In this document: one piece after another, positions 46,308 through 53,931 of the stretch
Layout: every line of letters starts with the position of its first letter
How positions within the stretch are numbered: the first letter of the stretch is position 1
Assembly: GCF_027706145.1 (NCBI RefSeq)
Contig: NZ_JAQFWW010000001.1
Coordinates: 248,001 to 312,000 of the forward strand
Direction: 5' to 3'
Length of the DNA: 64,000 nt
DNA from: Bacillus changyiensis
Lineage (GTDB): Bacteria > Bacillota > Bacilli > Bacillales > Bacillaceae
Notes under the pieces: generated by a model
Databases searched by the model: none
Told to the model about the DNA's origin: nothing
Seen by the model: the letters and a program-made list of their open reading frames with translations, nothing else
Translations under genes and position numbers: made by a program

Positions 46308-46652
46308 TTGGGCGTTTTTTCAGCTAGTAAAACAGCGGATGGAAAAAAGTTTGAGCCGCTGCTTATCGAAGGAGAAAAAATTGAACTTGTTTGTAAGCTA
46401 AAAATTGATCAAATTTGTTTTACAAACAAGCGGATGATCTTTTTTGACAATAAACTGTTTTCCAAAAAGAAAGTACGTGTTTGCCTTCCTTATCATTCAA
46501 TTGAAGGTTTTGCAATCAGGGAAGTAAGCATGTTTAGTCCTGACACCGCTCTTATACTGATGACAAGCAGTAAGGTCTTTGATCTTGAATTTTCGAAAGA
46601 TACCGACATCCTTGAAATTCAAGCGCTTATAACAAAATACTTATGTGGATAA
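46308..46652 (+). CDS. Bacterial PH-domain protein (YozO/YvbH-like)
   Basis: 114 residues from the TTG at 46308, selected because GAGGGG is 7 bp upstream. It consists of a single bacterial pleckstrin-homology fold: PLLIEGEKIELVCK, ICFTNKRMIFFDN and YHSIEGFAIREV are typical strands. No membrane helix. Function unknown. It is flanked by terminators, so it forms its own unit. Confidence 0.78.
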   Translation: MGVFSASKTADGKKFEPLLIEGEKIELVCKLKIDQICFTNKRMIFFDNKLFSKKKVRVCLPYHSIEGFAIREVSMFSPDTALILMTSSKVFDLEFSKDTDILEIQALITKYLCG

Positions 46653-46656
46653 TATG

Positions 46657-46697
46657 AAAAACTGTTCAACGCTTCGGCGAAAGAACGGTTTTTTTAT
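46657..46697 (+). terminator. Terminator after the PH-domain gene
   Basis: AACTGTTC (46660-46667) and GAACGGTT (46683-46690) pair with one G-T, followed by T7. Confidence 0.75.
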
Positions 46698-46715
46698 TTT
46701 TGCAGAAATAAATAG

Positions 46716-46775
46716 TTGACATTACAAATAAAAGAAAGTAACATACTATTAGTAAGTAGATAACAAAAAGTTAGC
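46716..46775 (+). promoter_or_regulatory. azoR1 promoter with YodB box
   Basis: TTGACA (46716) and TAACAT (46739) are spaced 17 bp. TACT-ATTAGTA-AGTA (46744-46758) matches the TACT-N7-AGTA YodB operator. AACAAAAAGTTAG follows and is identical to a sequence in the yodC-yodB gap. Repression by YodB is inferred. Confidence 0.78.
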
Positions 46776-46792
46776 ATGGGGAGGAAAACAAT

Positions 46793-47416
46793 ATGTCCAT
46801 TTTATTCGTAAAAGCAAATGATCGAACAGCAGAGGAAGCTGTCTCTGTAAAACTTTACAATGCATTTCTTAACAGCTTTAAAGAAAGTCATCCAGACGAA
46901 GAGATTATAGAACTTGATCTATATCAAGAAAACCTACCATATCTCGGACGAAATATGATTAATGGAACATTTAAAAAAGGCAAGGGGATGGAACTGACAA
47001 AAGATGAAACGGAAGCAGTTGCAGTTGCTGATCGGTATCTAAACCAGTTTATCCAAGCGGATAAAATTGTGTTTGCTTTTCCACTTTGGAATTTTACTGT
47101 ACCAGCGGTACTTCATACTTATATCGATTATTTATCACGTGCAGGAGTCACGTTTACATACACTCCTGAAGGTCCCAAAGGATTAATGAATGATAAGAAA
47201 GTCGTATTATTAAATGCAAGAGGCGGTATTTATTCTGAAGGACCGATGGCCGCGATGGAAATGTCATTAAATTACATGAAAACAGTAATGGGTTTCTTCG
47301 GTGTTGAAAACTTGCACACCATTGTGATTGAAGGTCACAATGCAGCGCCAGATCAAGCACAAAAAATGATTGAAGACGGTTTGACAGAAGCGAAAAAAGT
47401 AGCAGCCATTTTTTAA
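46793..47416 (+). CDS. azoR1: FMN-dependent NADH azoreductase AzoR1 (YocJ)
   Basis: 207-residue flavodoxin-fold enzyme that reduces azo dyes and quinones by two electrons. Family blocks: MSILFVKANDRT, FAFPLWNFTVPAVLHTYIDYLSRAGVTF (FMN phosphate and ring contacts) and LNARGGIYSEGP. GGGGAGGAAAAC precedes the ATG. In B. subtilis it is controlled by YodB, and a clear operator lies in its promoter here. A terminator shared with the convergent DUF2512 remnant follows. Confidence 0.94.
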   Translation: MSILFVKANDRTAEEAVSVKLYNAFLNSFKESHPDEEIIELDLYQENLPYLGRNMINGTFKKGKGMELTKDETEAVAVADRYLNQFIQADKIVFAFPLWNFTVPAVLHTYIDYLSRAGVTFTYTPEGPKGLMNDKKVVLLNARGGIYSEGPMAAMEMSLNYMKTVMGFFGVENLHTIVIEGHNAAPDQAQKMIEDGLTEAKKVAAIF

Positions 47417-47417
47417 G

Positions 47418-47450
47418 AGTAAGCCTGCCAAAGTGCAGGCTTATTCTTTA
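47418..47450. terminator. Terminator after azoR1 (convergent)
   Basis: TAAGCCTGC (47420-47428) and GCAGGCTTA (47435-47443) form a 9-bp stem followed by TTCTTT. The stop of the minus-strand DUF2512 remnant lies in it. Confidence 0.75.
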
Positions 47451-47854
47451 TCATGCTTTTTTGAAGGTGAGACTGGATAAAGTTCTTCCCCTGCCTCACG
47501 TTGGTATTGTAGTACGCCTCTGTTTTCCCGCTTTTCATTTAAGTGTACGTCTAAAACATTTGCCGTCATATAAAGATGAAAGAAATATTCAAAAGCGCGA
47601 GAGACACTAAAGCTAAAGAAGCATACGGAGGATTGTTCTGCATACCAAGAATAGCCCAGATTAAAACAATTGAAAGACCAAAATCTCCAATTGTTGCTGT
47701 CATATTATTGGTTCTCGGCAGTAAGAAAAGATCGCCAACTAAGTAAGAGACGACGCCTAATACTAAAGTAAGGGCAACCATATCAACTAATGGAACGCCA
47801 AAAAACAAGGCTTGCGATGGATTTTATAGAGAATGCCTTGACATGGTTCATCAT
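47441..47854 (-). pseudogene. Broken DUF2512 (YndM-like) membrane protein gene
   Basis: Three reading frames are needed. The start ATGATGAACC (47854, GGTGGG upstream) gives MNHVKAFSIKSIASLVF. The middle FFGVPLVDMVALTLVLG..SYLVGDLFLLPRTNN continues in a second frame after a deletion at about 47809. The end YFFHLYMTANVLDVHLNEK..ELYPVSPSKKHDKE is in a third frame after a shift near 47595. Together they match the DUF2512 layout of four helices with an LPRT-N motif. Inactive unless a sequencing error is involved. Confidence 0.75.
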
Positions 47855-47876
47855 TTATAACACCCACCTACAAACT

Positions 47877-47987
47877 TTATCGCTTTTTTTGTTGTTTGTT
47901 TTTTTGATCTTGTTGGAATGCACTTTCTGTTTCATGATCATTTTTAAGCTGTTCAATACTACCGTTTTTAATACCTTTCTTATGCAT
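47877..47987 (-). CDS. Very small hydrophilic protein, 36 aa
   Basis: MHKKGIKNGSIEQLKNDHE... ending in a Lys/Gln-rich tail. AAAGGTGGTGAG is at the proper distance from the ATG, which is the main support. It lies between the DUF2512 remnant and a tetR gene. Unknown family; function unknown. Confidence 0.5.
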   Translation of the reverse strand: MHKKGIKNGSIEQLKNDHETESAFQQDQKNKQQKKR

Positions 47988-48039
47988 GATCTCACCACCT
48001 TTGCTCTATATTGTGGATTGATTTTGATTTGTTATACAT

Positions 48040-48645
48040 TCATTTAGTTCTTAAACCTGCTGCAAATGCTGGTCCCATACCAGTCATTCTTGACAGGATC
48101 AGTGCCATTTCATCAGGGGTTTCTTTCATTCCGCTTCCAAGCCATTGCTGCAATACACTAATATGAGCACCGACAATGTAAGAAATTAAATATTCCTCTG
48201 GTACAAGGGTGTCGCCCTTGATCGTCTTTTTAATGCGCATTAGGTTGGTGGACAATACAGATTTAAACTTGATAAGAAATGAGCCAGTTCCTTTTGGCCC
48301 TAAAATCGACTTTAAAAAAACGGCATTCTTTTTGAAGTATTCAAAGACGTTTATGATAAATGGGAGAGGTGTTTCAATCACAGAAGTTTTCCAACTCTCT
48401 ATAAAGTTGATGGATTCCACACCTAATTTTTGTATCTCCTTAATGACTTCGTCTTCACTTTGCTCCAATAAATCGTATTTATCTTGATAATGCAGGTAAA
48501 ATGTCCCCCGATTAATATCAGCCTTTTCTGTTATATCCTTTACAGTAATTTCTTCGAAAGATTTCTCCTCCATCAAGACAGATAACGCATCTCTAATCAG
48601 CCTTTTCGTCCGATAAATTCTTCTGTCAGCCTTTTTCTTTTCCAT
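48040..48645 (-). CDS. TetR-family repressor (YhgD-like)
   Basis: 201 residues. The helix-turn-helix (about 14-58) reads FEEITVKDITEKADINRGTFYLHYQDKYDLL, followed by a TetR_C_8-type ligand domain with the late block HISVLQQWLGSGMKETPDEMA. This subgroup typically sits beside YhgE/Pip-type membrane proteins, as here. TGGAGGATCAC precedes the ATG at 48645. It is divergent from the membrane protein gene, whose promoter carries an inverted repeat. Confidence 0.87.
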   Translation of the reverse strand: MEKKKADRRIYRTKRLIRDALSVLMEEKSFEEITVKDITEKADINRGTFYLHYQDKYDLLEQSEDEVIKEIQKLGVESINFIESWKTSVIETPLPFIINVFEYFKKNAVFLKSILGPKGTGSFLIKFKSVLSTNLMRIKKTIKGDTLVPEEYLISYIVGAHISVLQQWLGSGMKETPDEMALILSRMTGMGPAFAAGLRTK

Positions 48646-48736
48646 TTTTTGTGATCCTCCATTAAAAAATTTTTAAACAAATAAACAATTTCGATGTTCG
48701 GTGTCGACTAATTGACATATCTAGATTTTTTGTTCA

Positions 48737-48799
48737 TTGAGTTCTCATACAAAGTAATTATAATAAACACAAAGAACATTAATCAACACAGTGTTTATT
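48737..48799 (+). promoter_or_regulatory. Promoter and operator of the YhgE-like gene
   Basis: TTGAGT (48737) and TATAAT (48759) are spaced 16 bp. AATAAACAC (48762-48770) overlaps the -10 and is mirrored perfectly by GTGTTTATT (48791-48799) after 20 bp. Likely target of the divergent TetR. Confidence 0.6.
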
Positions 48800-48823
48800 T
48801 TTTAGGAAAAGGAGTCGTATCAA

Positions 48824-50029
48824 ATGAATTTGTTAAAGAAAAAATTTGTTTTATTAGCACCGATCATTGTATTTGTCGTGACAGTGGTTTTTTCACTCAC
48901 ATTAATTCCATCAGTCAATCCTGTTCCCAAAAAACTGCCGATTGCCATTGTGAATGAAGATCAGGGAATCAAAATATCGGGTCAAGTAAAAATGAATTTG
49001 GGTGAGGACATTGCTCAAAAAATCATTCATTTATCAAAATCGGATGAAGAGCCTGTAGCCAAATGGGTGAAAGTCAAAAATCAGAAACTTGTTCATGAAG
49101 GGCTGAATAATCGTAAATATTATGCTGCTCTTATCATTCCAAAAGATTTTAGTCAAAAACAGGCTACATTCCAAACTAAAAATCCAGCTGCTCCGAAGAT
49201 TCACATTGTGATCAATCAAGGCGCTAACACAATGGCAGCAAATGCATCTGGACAAGTATTGAATCAAGTCGTCGAACGGATCAATCAAAATAGTCGGAAG
49301 CAGATTTTAACAAATTTTAAAAAGCAAGGTGCATCACTTACTGTTGAACAGGCTTCTGCCATAGCATCACCGATCACTAGTAAAGTTGAAAATGTCAATC
49401 AAACCGGAAGTCACAGTGCGAATGGAAATGCACCGATTTCTTTGATTCAGCCACTTTGGATGGCCAGTTTAATCGGGGCAGTACTCATCTTTCTAACAGC
49501 AAAAAAAATAAAATGTTCAAGCCGAGCCGATGCACTTTTAACACGAGTGGCTCAAGGCTTAATTGGCGCAGTTCTTGCCATGATCATCGGATATAGTCTT
49601 GTTTGGATCGCGAATGATTGGGTGGGTCTCAACATACCGCAAATGCACGAAACTGCATTATTCATCACTATCTGTTATGGCTGTTTATACTTAATGGTTT
49701 CTGCAGTTATTTCGTGGATTGGAGTTGGCGGGGCAGGTATTTTCGGTATTCTTTTCTTTTTTGGAACACCATTATTAACGATAGCACCAGAATTTATGTC
49801 AATCTTTTATCGCGATTGGTTTTATCCTTGGTTGCCAATGCGTTTCGCTGCAGACGGTTTGCGTGATTTACTGTTTTTTCATAAAGATTTAAGTTTGAGT
49901 CAACCCGTTTCTATATTGCTATGGATCGGACTTGTAAGCTTCATTTTTTTATTAGCATCTGCTTTAAAACGAAGTGCGGTTTGTAAAGAAAAGGGAGAAG
50001 CGGTTCATCATCCGGTAGAAACAAAATAA
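48824..50029 (+). CDS. YhgE/Pip- or DUF3533-type ABC-2-like membrane protein
   Basis: 401 residues. N-terminal helix (about 7-28), then an extracytoplasmic region with LPIAIVNEDQGIKISG and YYAALIIPKDFSQKQ, the hallmark of the YhgE/Pip N-terminal domain, then about five C-terminal helices as in ABC-2 permeases. It is shorter than full YhgE (about 775), so closer to DUF3533 proteins. AAAAGGAGTCG precedes the ATG. The family is linked to toxin or drug export and to secretion-system assembly; no partner ATPase or toxin is adjacent. Confidence 0.8.
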   Translation: MNLLKKKFVLLAPIIVFVVTVVFSLTLIPSVNPVPKKLPIAIVNEDQGIKISGQVKMNLGEDIAQKIIHLSKSDEEPVAKWVKVKNQKLVHEGLNNRKYYAALIIPKDFSQKQATFQTKNPAAPKIHIVINQGANTMAANASGQVLNQVVERINQNSRKQILTNFKKQGASLTVEQASAIASPITSKVENVNQTGSHSANGNAPISLIQPLWMASLIGAVLIFLTAKKIKCSSRADALLTRVAQGLIGAVLAMIIGYSLVWIANDWVGLNIPQMHETALFITICYGCLYLMVSAVISWIGVGGAGIFGILFFFGTPLLTIAPEFMSIFYRDWFYPWLPMRFAADGLRDLLFFHKDLSLSQPVSILLWIGLVSFIFLLASALKRSAVCKEKGEAVHHPVETK

Positions 50030-50078
50030 AAAAGCCAGCTTATATGAGGCTGACAGTTATCACCAACTAGCTTTTTTA
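50025..50078 (+). terminator. Terminator-like hairpin after the YhgE-like gene
   Basis: AAAAAGC-C-AG at the stop pairs with CT-A-GCTTTTTT at 50066-50076, with a large loop. Confidence 0.5.
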
Positions 50079-50615
50079 ACGCCGGGAATCTACCCTTTAT
50101 AGGCCAGCTCATGGAAACAAATTCGGCAAAGCTTAAACTTCCGAATGACTAGTGCAGTCTGTCCCAACGTTCACATCGTGAATATTCACGAACTTTAAAC
50201 TTTTGATCTCGTTTCTGTTTAACAATCCTTAGTCCGATCAATACAAATTCCAAATGAATTTTGTAGATATGGTCGGACTTTCATTTGAGATAACTAAAAC
50301 TTGAAACAAAAAAAGATTTCATCAATTAGTATATGTATGATTAAAAGAGGATCAAATGATAATGAAGATGTAATCTCAAACATTTTTCTCGAGAAGACTG
50401 ATACGCGAAAACAACAACTAAGTTCTTTACAAGAGGGACTGACAATCGTATGTTACTGCTTTTTATACTAAGACATATGGTCAGTTTGATCGTAGCAACC
50501 TATAAAATAGGTCACAAAAAGGCCGCTAAATCAGCCATTTTATTAGTACAAGTTTTTCCTTCTATCATAATTTAATAGTGAAGGAATGAAACCAAAGGGA
50601 AAGGAGAATGTATTT
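50079..50615. other. Gap between the YhgE-like gene and cotD
   Basis: AT-rich, no supported gene on either strand. A weak GGC...GCC hairpin lies at about 50521-50545. The sigma-K promoter expected for cotD was not located with confidence. Confidence 0.5.
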
Positions 50616-50837
50616 ATGTATCCTTGTAAACCACATGTGCTGCCGCCAATTGTGTATCCTACTAACTATTGTGAACACCATAGTTTCTCTAAAGCAATCG
50701 TTCCTCACATCCATCCGCAGCATACAAAAAAGGTTCATCATCACAAATTTGAGCACGTTCATTACTATCCGCACACTTATTCAAAATATAAACCAGTTTC
50801 ACATGACCATTCTTGTTGCGGAAAACCTTGTAGATAA
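50616..50837 (+). CDS. cotD: Inner spore coat protein CotD
   Basis: 73-residue His/Cys/Tyr-rich coat protein. The block EHHSFSKAIVPHIHPQHTKKV and the ends CC and KPC match B. subtilis CotD (75 residues). I chose the ATG at 50616 (AAAGGAGAATG upstream); ten codons further upstream are in frame but unsupported. In B. subtilis it is made late in the mother cell under sigma-K and GerE. A strong terminator follows. Its place here differs from B. subtilis. Confidence 0.9.
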   Translation: MYPCKPHVLPPIVYPTNYCEHHSFSKAIVPHIHPQHTKKVHHHKFEHVHYYPHTYSKYKPVSHDHSCCGKPCR

Positions 50838-50901
50838 TCTTCAACATTCGGATAAATGAATGAACATTGACCTTTCCAATGAACGTGAAGTTCCTCACAA
50901 T

Positions 50902-50945
50902 AAAGCACTCTGTAGAGCTGTTATGCTCTGCAGAGTGCTTTTTTC
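50902..50945 (+). terminator. Terminator after cotD
   Basis: AAAGCACTCTGTAGAGC and GCTCTGCAGAGTGCTTT form a 17-bp stem with one mismatch, then T6. Confidence 0.9.
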
Positions 50946-51281
50946 TATTTTCTAAACTGGACAGCTTCCTAAAAAAGTATAATTTACGCTCAATTCTTTG
51001 GAACTTACACTTCGTTTAGTAGTCTTTTGGAGAACGTTAGCTAAAGTCAGCCAATTAATAGATTCCTTTTATACATCAGTAGCTTCTAAAATTCTAGATT
51101 CCTAGACTTTACAGTCAAAATGTAAAGATTCCATTCATTTAGTTGTACCTGAAGAACTTTATCCGTGTATAGAGCAGCTTTTACATCCATTTCAAGCCTT
51201 TATTAAAGGATTGAATGCTGTAATGTCTAATATTGTATGATACGTTTGACAAAACCCAATTTAGAAAGGTGAGAATTGTAG
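50946..51281. other. Gap before the metallo-beta-lactamase gene
   Basis: A 45-codon open stretch ending at 51240 (HLVVPEELYPCIEQLLHPF) looks protein-like but has no start or ribosome-binding site; possibly a gene scrap. Nothing else is supported. Confidence 0.4.
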
Positions 51282-52055
51282 ATGAAAATTGTGTGTCGTT
51301 TGTTGTTAACATTATTCATTACCTTGATCTCGTTTCATAATCCTGTAAGTGCCCATTCAACAACATCTTCTACACAGATGACTAACCAAGATAAGACGAT
51401 TGTCTTAACAAAATTGAATGACAATGTATGGGCGCATACATCTTACAATGAGTGGAATGGCAAAACGTATGACCATAATGGGTTAGTCGTTTCCACTTCC
51501 CAAGGAGTCGTTTTGATTGATACAGCATGGGGAAACGACCAAAAAACCGAAGAGTTATTAAAGATGATCAAAAAACATTTGCAGAAAAAAGTCGTTCTGG
51601 CGTTAATTACACATGCGCATGATGATAGTATTTCAGGTATTCGGGCATTACTTAAACAAGGAATCGATGTGCGTAGTACAAAATTAACAGCAAAACTAGC
51701 TAAAGAATATGGTTATCCTTCGCCGAAACCGACACTTGATGTAAAGCCAATCATCAAAGTAGAGGATATTGTTATTGAAGCTTTTTATCCTGGGGAAGGT
51801 CATTCGAAAGATAATATTACGGTTTGGCTTCCCAAATCTAAGCTATTATTTGGCGGGTGCTTGATCAAGTCACTAGATGCAAATGATCTTGGTAACCTTT
51901 CAGATGCAAATGTAGAACAATGGGATGACTCTGTTAAAAAAGTAATTGAAAAATATCCACACGTCAAAACAGTAGTACCTGGACATGGAAACTGGGGAGA
52001 TAAGAGTTTACTCTTTCACACAATTGATCTCATTAAACAACATAGGTTGGATTAA
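51282..52055 (+). CDS. Subclass B1 metallo-beta-lactamase (BcII-like)
   Basis: Secreted zinc hydrolase of beta-lactams, 257 residues with signal peptide (about 1-24, ...PVSAHS). All six zinc ligands of subclass B1 are present: His111, His113 and Asp115 (THAHDDS), His174 (GEGHSKDN), Cys193 (GGCLIKS) and His235 (PGHGNWG); the substrate-binding Lys196 and Asn205 (DLGNL) are kept. Close to B. cereus BcII overall, but the usual HAHADR loop is HAHDDS, with Arg121 changed to Ser in standard numbering. GAAAGGTGAG precedes the ATG. No regulator is adjacent. Confidence 0.9.
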   Translation: MKIVCRLLLTLFITLISFHNPVSAHSTTSSTQMTNQDKTIVLTKLNDNVWAHTSYNEWNGKTYDHNGLVVSTSQGVVLIDTAWGNDQKTEELLKMIKKHLQKKVVLALITHAHDDSISGIRALLKQGIDVRSTKLTAKLAKEYGYPSPKPTLDVKPIIKVEDIVIEAFYPGEGHSKDNITVWLPKSKLLFGGCLIKSLDANDLGNLSDANVEQWDDSVKKVIEKYPHVKTVVPGHGNWGDKSLLFHTIDLIKQHRLD

Positions 52056-52203
52056 AAAGGAGAGACAGCAAGAGATAAAGAGGTAATAATTTGAGTAACA
52101 AATATATATAAGAGTGTTGCTTTGGATACAAAAAGTCAGATCCTTTGTTATTCATATTTTTCTGTTACAATTATGGAGATATACATGATAGCGGGGGAAG
52201 AAT

Positions 52204-52689
52204 ATGGCTAAAAAAATGGCAAAAACAAATGCAGTTCGTTTGGTTGAACAACAAAAAATCTCCTATGAGTTATTAAGTTACAAAACAGATGCTGGACAAT
52301 TGGTAGATGGTATCTCTGTCTCGGAAAAAATTGGTTATTCTTTTGAATATGTTTATAAAACGTTGGTTGCAACATCTGGAGATCATCATTATTACGTTTT
52401 TGTTGTCCCTGTTGCAAGTGAATTAGATTTAAAAAAGGCAGCAAAGGTAATAGGCAAAAAGAAAATAGAAATGATTGCAATCAAAGACCTTCTTGGTTTA
52501 ACTGGATATGTTCGCGGTGGTTGCTCACCGATTGGTATGAAAAAGTTGTTTCCTACTTATATTAATGAAACTGCAGAAGCATTAGATTATATGATTGTTA
52601 GTGCAGGGAAAATTGGTATGCAACTAAAATTATCACCACAAGATTTAGCAAAAGCATGCAATGCAAAATTTGCGGCTATTATATCATGA
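52204..52689 (+). CDS. ybaK: Cys-tRNA(Pro) deacylase YbaK
   Basis: 161-residue trans-editing enzyme that hydrolyses Cys-tRNA(Pro). Family marks: N-terminal [24 protein letters not shown], the central VYKTLVA with the catalytic-site Lys, and the signature [28 protein letters not shown] precedes the ATG. It may share a transcript with the beta-lactamase gene 148 bp upstream, but the gap and the presence of promoter-like AT sequence suggest separate expression. Confidence 0.92.
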   Translation: MAKKMAKTNAVRLVEQQKISYELLSYKTDAGQLVDGISVSEKIGYSFEYVYKTLVATSGDHHYYVFVVPVASELDLKKAAKVIGKKKIEMIAIKDLLGLTGYVRGGCSPIGMKKLFPTYINETAEALDYMIVSAGKIGMQLKLSPQDLAKACNAKFAAIIS

Positions 52690-53341
52690 CAATATGAGGA
52701 TATAAGTCTGCAAATAAAAGAGACAATTTTAGCAGGTGGGAACAGAGTGATGTTTCCATCCTGTTTTCAATCAATCATTCATTTTAGCCAAGAATAACTA
52801 ACCATATGGATTAGAAAAAACTTTTACTGGTACAGGTTAGAAAGCACATAACATAGCTAAAAGGTTGTTTGGATAGTTTCTTCGTGGGAAGATAGATCAT
52901 CAGCTTTAAATAAGCCATCTCATTGCAAAAAAATGTTTCTTGGCTGATCATTATGGTAAGGATGAATTTTTAACCATTTGCATAAACTAAAAAGACCCGA
53001 CTGCTCTCAACAGTCGAGTCCATTGTACAAAGTGGCCCGTCAAAGGGCTGGCTCAAAAAGGTGTCTTATTAGATAGACCTTTCCCTTTAAGTTTGGAGGC
53101 TCAAGGGAGGGTCTATTTATCTTTCTTTGACAACAGGGCAATCCACTAAAATGATTATAAGGTTCAGAGATCGGAAGGGAACGAATGTTCAGGAAAGGTC
53201 GTTTTTTAAACGCGTGATTTAATTATCTTTTCTAAGCAGAGTTTGTCATTAAAAAAATCCCATGAAAATCTTGATAAAAACAACAAATGAAAAAAGAGGA
53301 AAACCCTTGGCACATAAGGGTTTTCCTCTTTGTATTTGCAA
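52690..53341. other. Gap between ybaK and tRNA-Arg with several hairpins
   Basis: No supported gene. Hairpins: GACCCGACTG (52994-53003)/CAGTCGAGTC (53011-53020), with a T run on the minus strand; TAGACC..TTCCCTT (53074-53087)/AAGGGAGGGTCTA (53103-53115); and the tRNA terminator at 53293-53331. The first is a minus-strand terminator without an obvious gene before it. Confidence 0.5.
53287..53333 (-). terminator. Terminator of tRNA-Arg
   Basis: AAAGAGGAAAACCCTT (53293-53308) and AAGGGTTTTCCTCTTT (53316-53331) form a perfect 16-bp stem; T6 follows on the minus strand. Confidence 0.9.
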
Positions 53342-53415
53342 CGTCCCAGGAGAGATTCGAACTCCCGACACACAGCTTAGGAGGCTGTTGCTCTATCCAC
53401 CTGAGCTACTGGGAC
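53342..53415 (-). tRNA. tRNA-Arg (anticodon CCU)
   Basis: Read on the minus strand: acceptor GTCCCAG/CTGGGAC, D-arm GCTC...GAGC, anticodon stem ACAGC/GCTGT with loop CTCCTAA (anticodon CCT, reads AGG), T-arm GGGAG TTCGAAT CTCTC. 74 nt with discriminator G. The terminal CCA is not encoded. A strong terminator follows. Confidence 0.95.
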
Positions 53416-53496
53416 ATGGAAATATATTATAATACAAAAAAATAAAAAAAGAAAGGGGAAGGTTTTGTTTTTTTATTGACTTTCGACAGGAAAGAG

Positions 53497-53530
53497 ACAT
53501 GCATTCAGCAAAAACTGAATGCATGTCCTC
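53497..53530 (-). terminator. Terminator of the YjfB-family gene
   Basis: ACATGCATTCAG (53497-53508) and CTGAATGCATGT (53515-53526) make a perfect 12-bp stem, extended by AGAG/CTCT. Confidence 0.8.
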
Positions 53531-53532
53531 TT

Positions 53533-53706
53533 TTAGGCTTTCATGTCAATATGATGGCCTGAAACGGGATGGGGTGCTTTAACCATATCGATCAATTGCT
53601 CAGCACTTTGCTTTCCAACATCTAAAGCCGTTTTTGTCAAGGAGACTTGAACATTTTGGGCAAGTGCTGCTTGACTCATCGCCATAGAAAGAACAGCAAT
53701 ATCCAT
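53533..53706 (-). CDS. YjfB-family putative motility protein
   Basis: 57-residue helical protein: MDIAVLSMAMSQAALAQNVQ, then LTKTALDVGKQSAEQLIDM. The spacing of MSQA and the LTKxALD block matches the YjfB family, which is linked to motility by name only. AAGGAGGTGATTAC precedes the ATG at 53706, and a strong terminator overlaps its end, so this is a genuine short gene. Confidence 0.82.
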   Translation of the reverse strand: MDIAVLSMAMSQAALAQNVQVSLTKTALDVGKQSAEQLIDMVKAPHPVSGHHIDMKA

Positions 53707-53931
53707 GTAATCACCTCCTTAACACGTTATATCGGATAAAAAAATCTCGTGTTTATATTCTGATGCAAATGGGTATTTTAAATTTAAGAATCTATTAGTG
53801 ATTTTTAAGTTTTTCTATTGAAAAATAAGACTTCCCTCGGTCATTTTCCTGTTTTAATCAATAGATTATCTACTACTTTAATTGTGTTATGATGATAGCA
53901 TAAAAAAGATTAAAGCGAGGTTTTCGTTAAC

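Noticed and set aside
47790-48047. 85-codon Leu/Phe-rich plus-strand frame
   Set aside because: Opposite the DUF2512 remnant and the 36-codon gene; hydrophobicity comes from their A-rich codons read in reverse.
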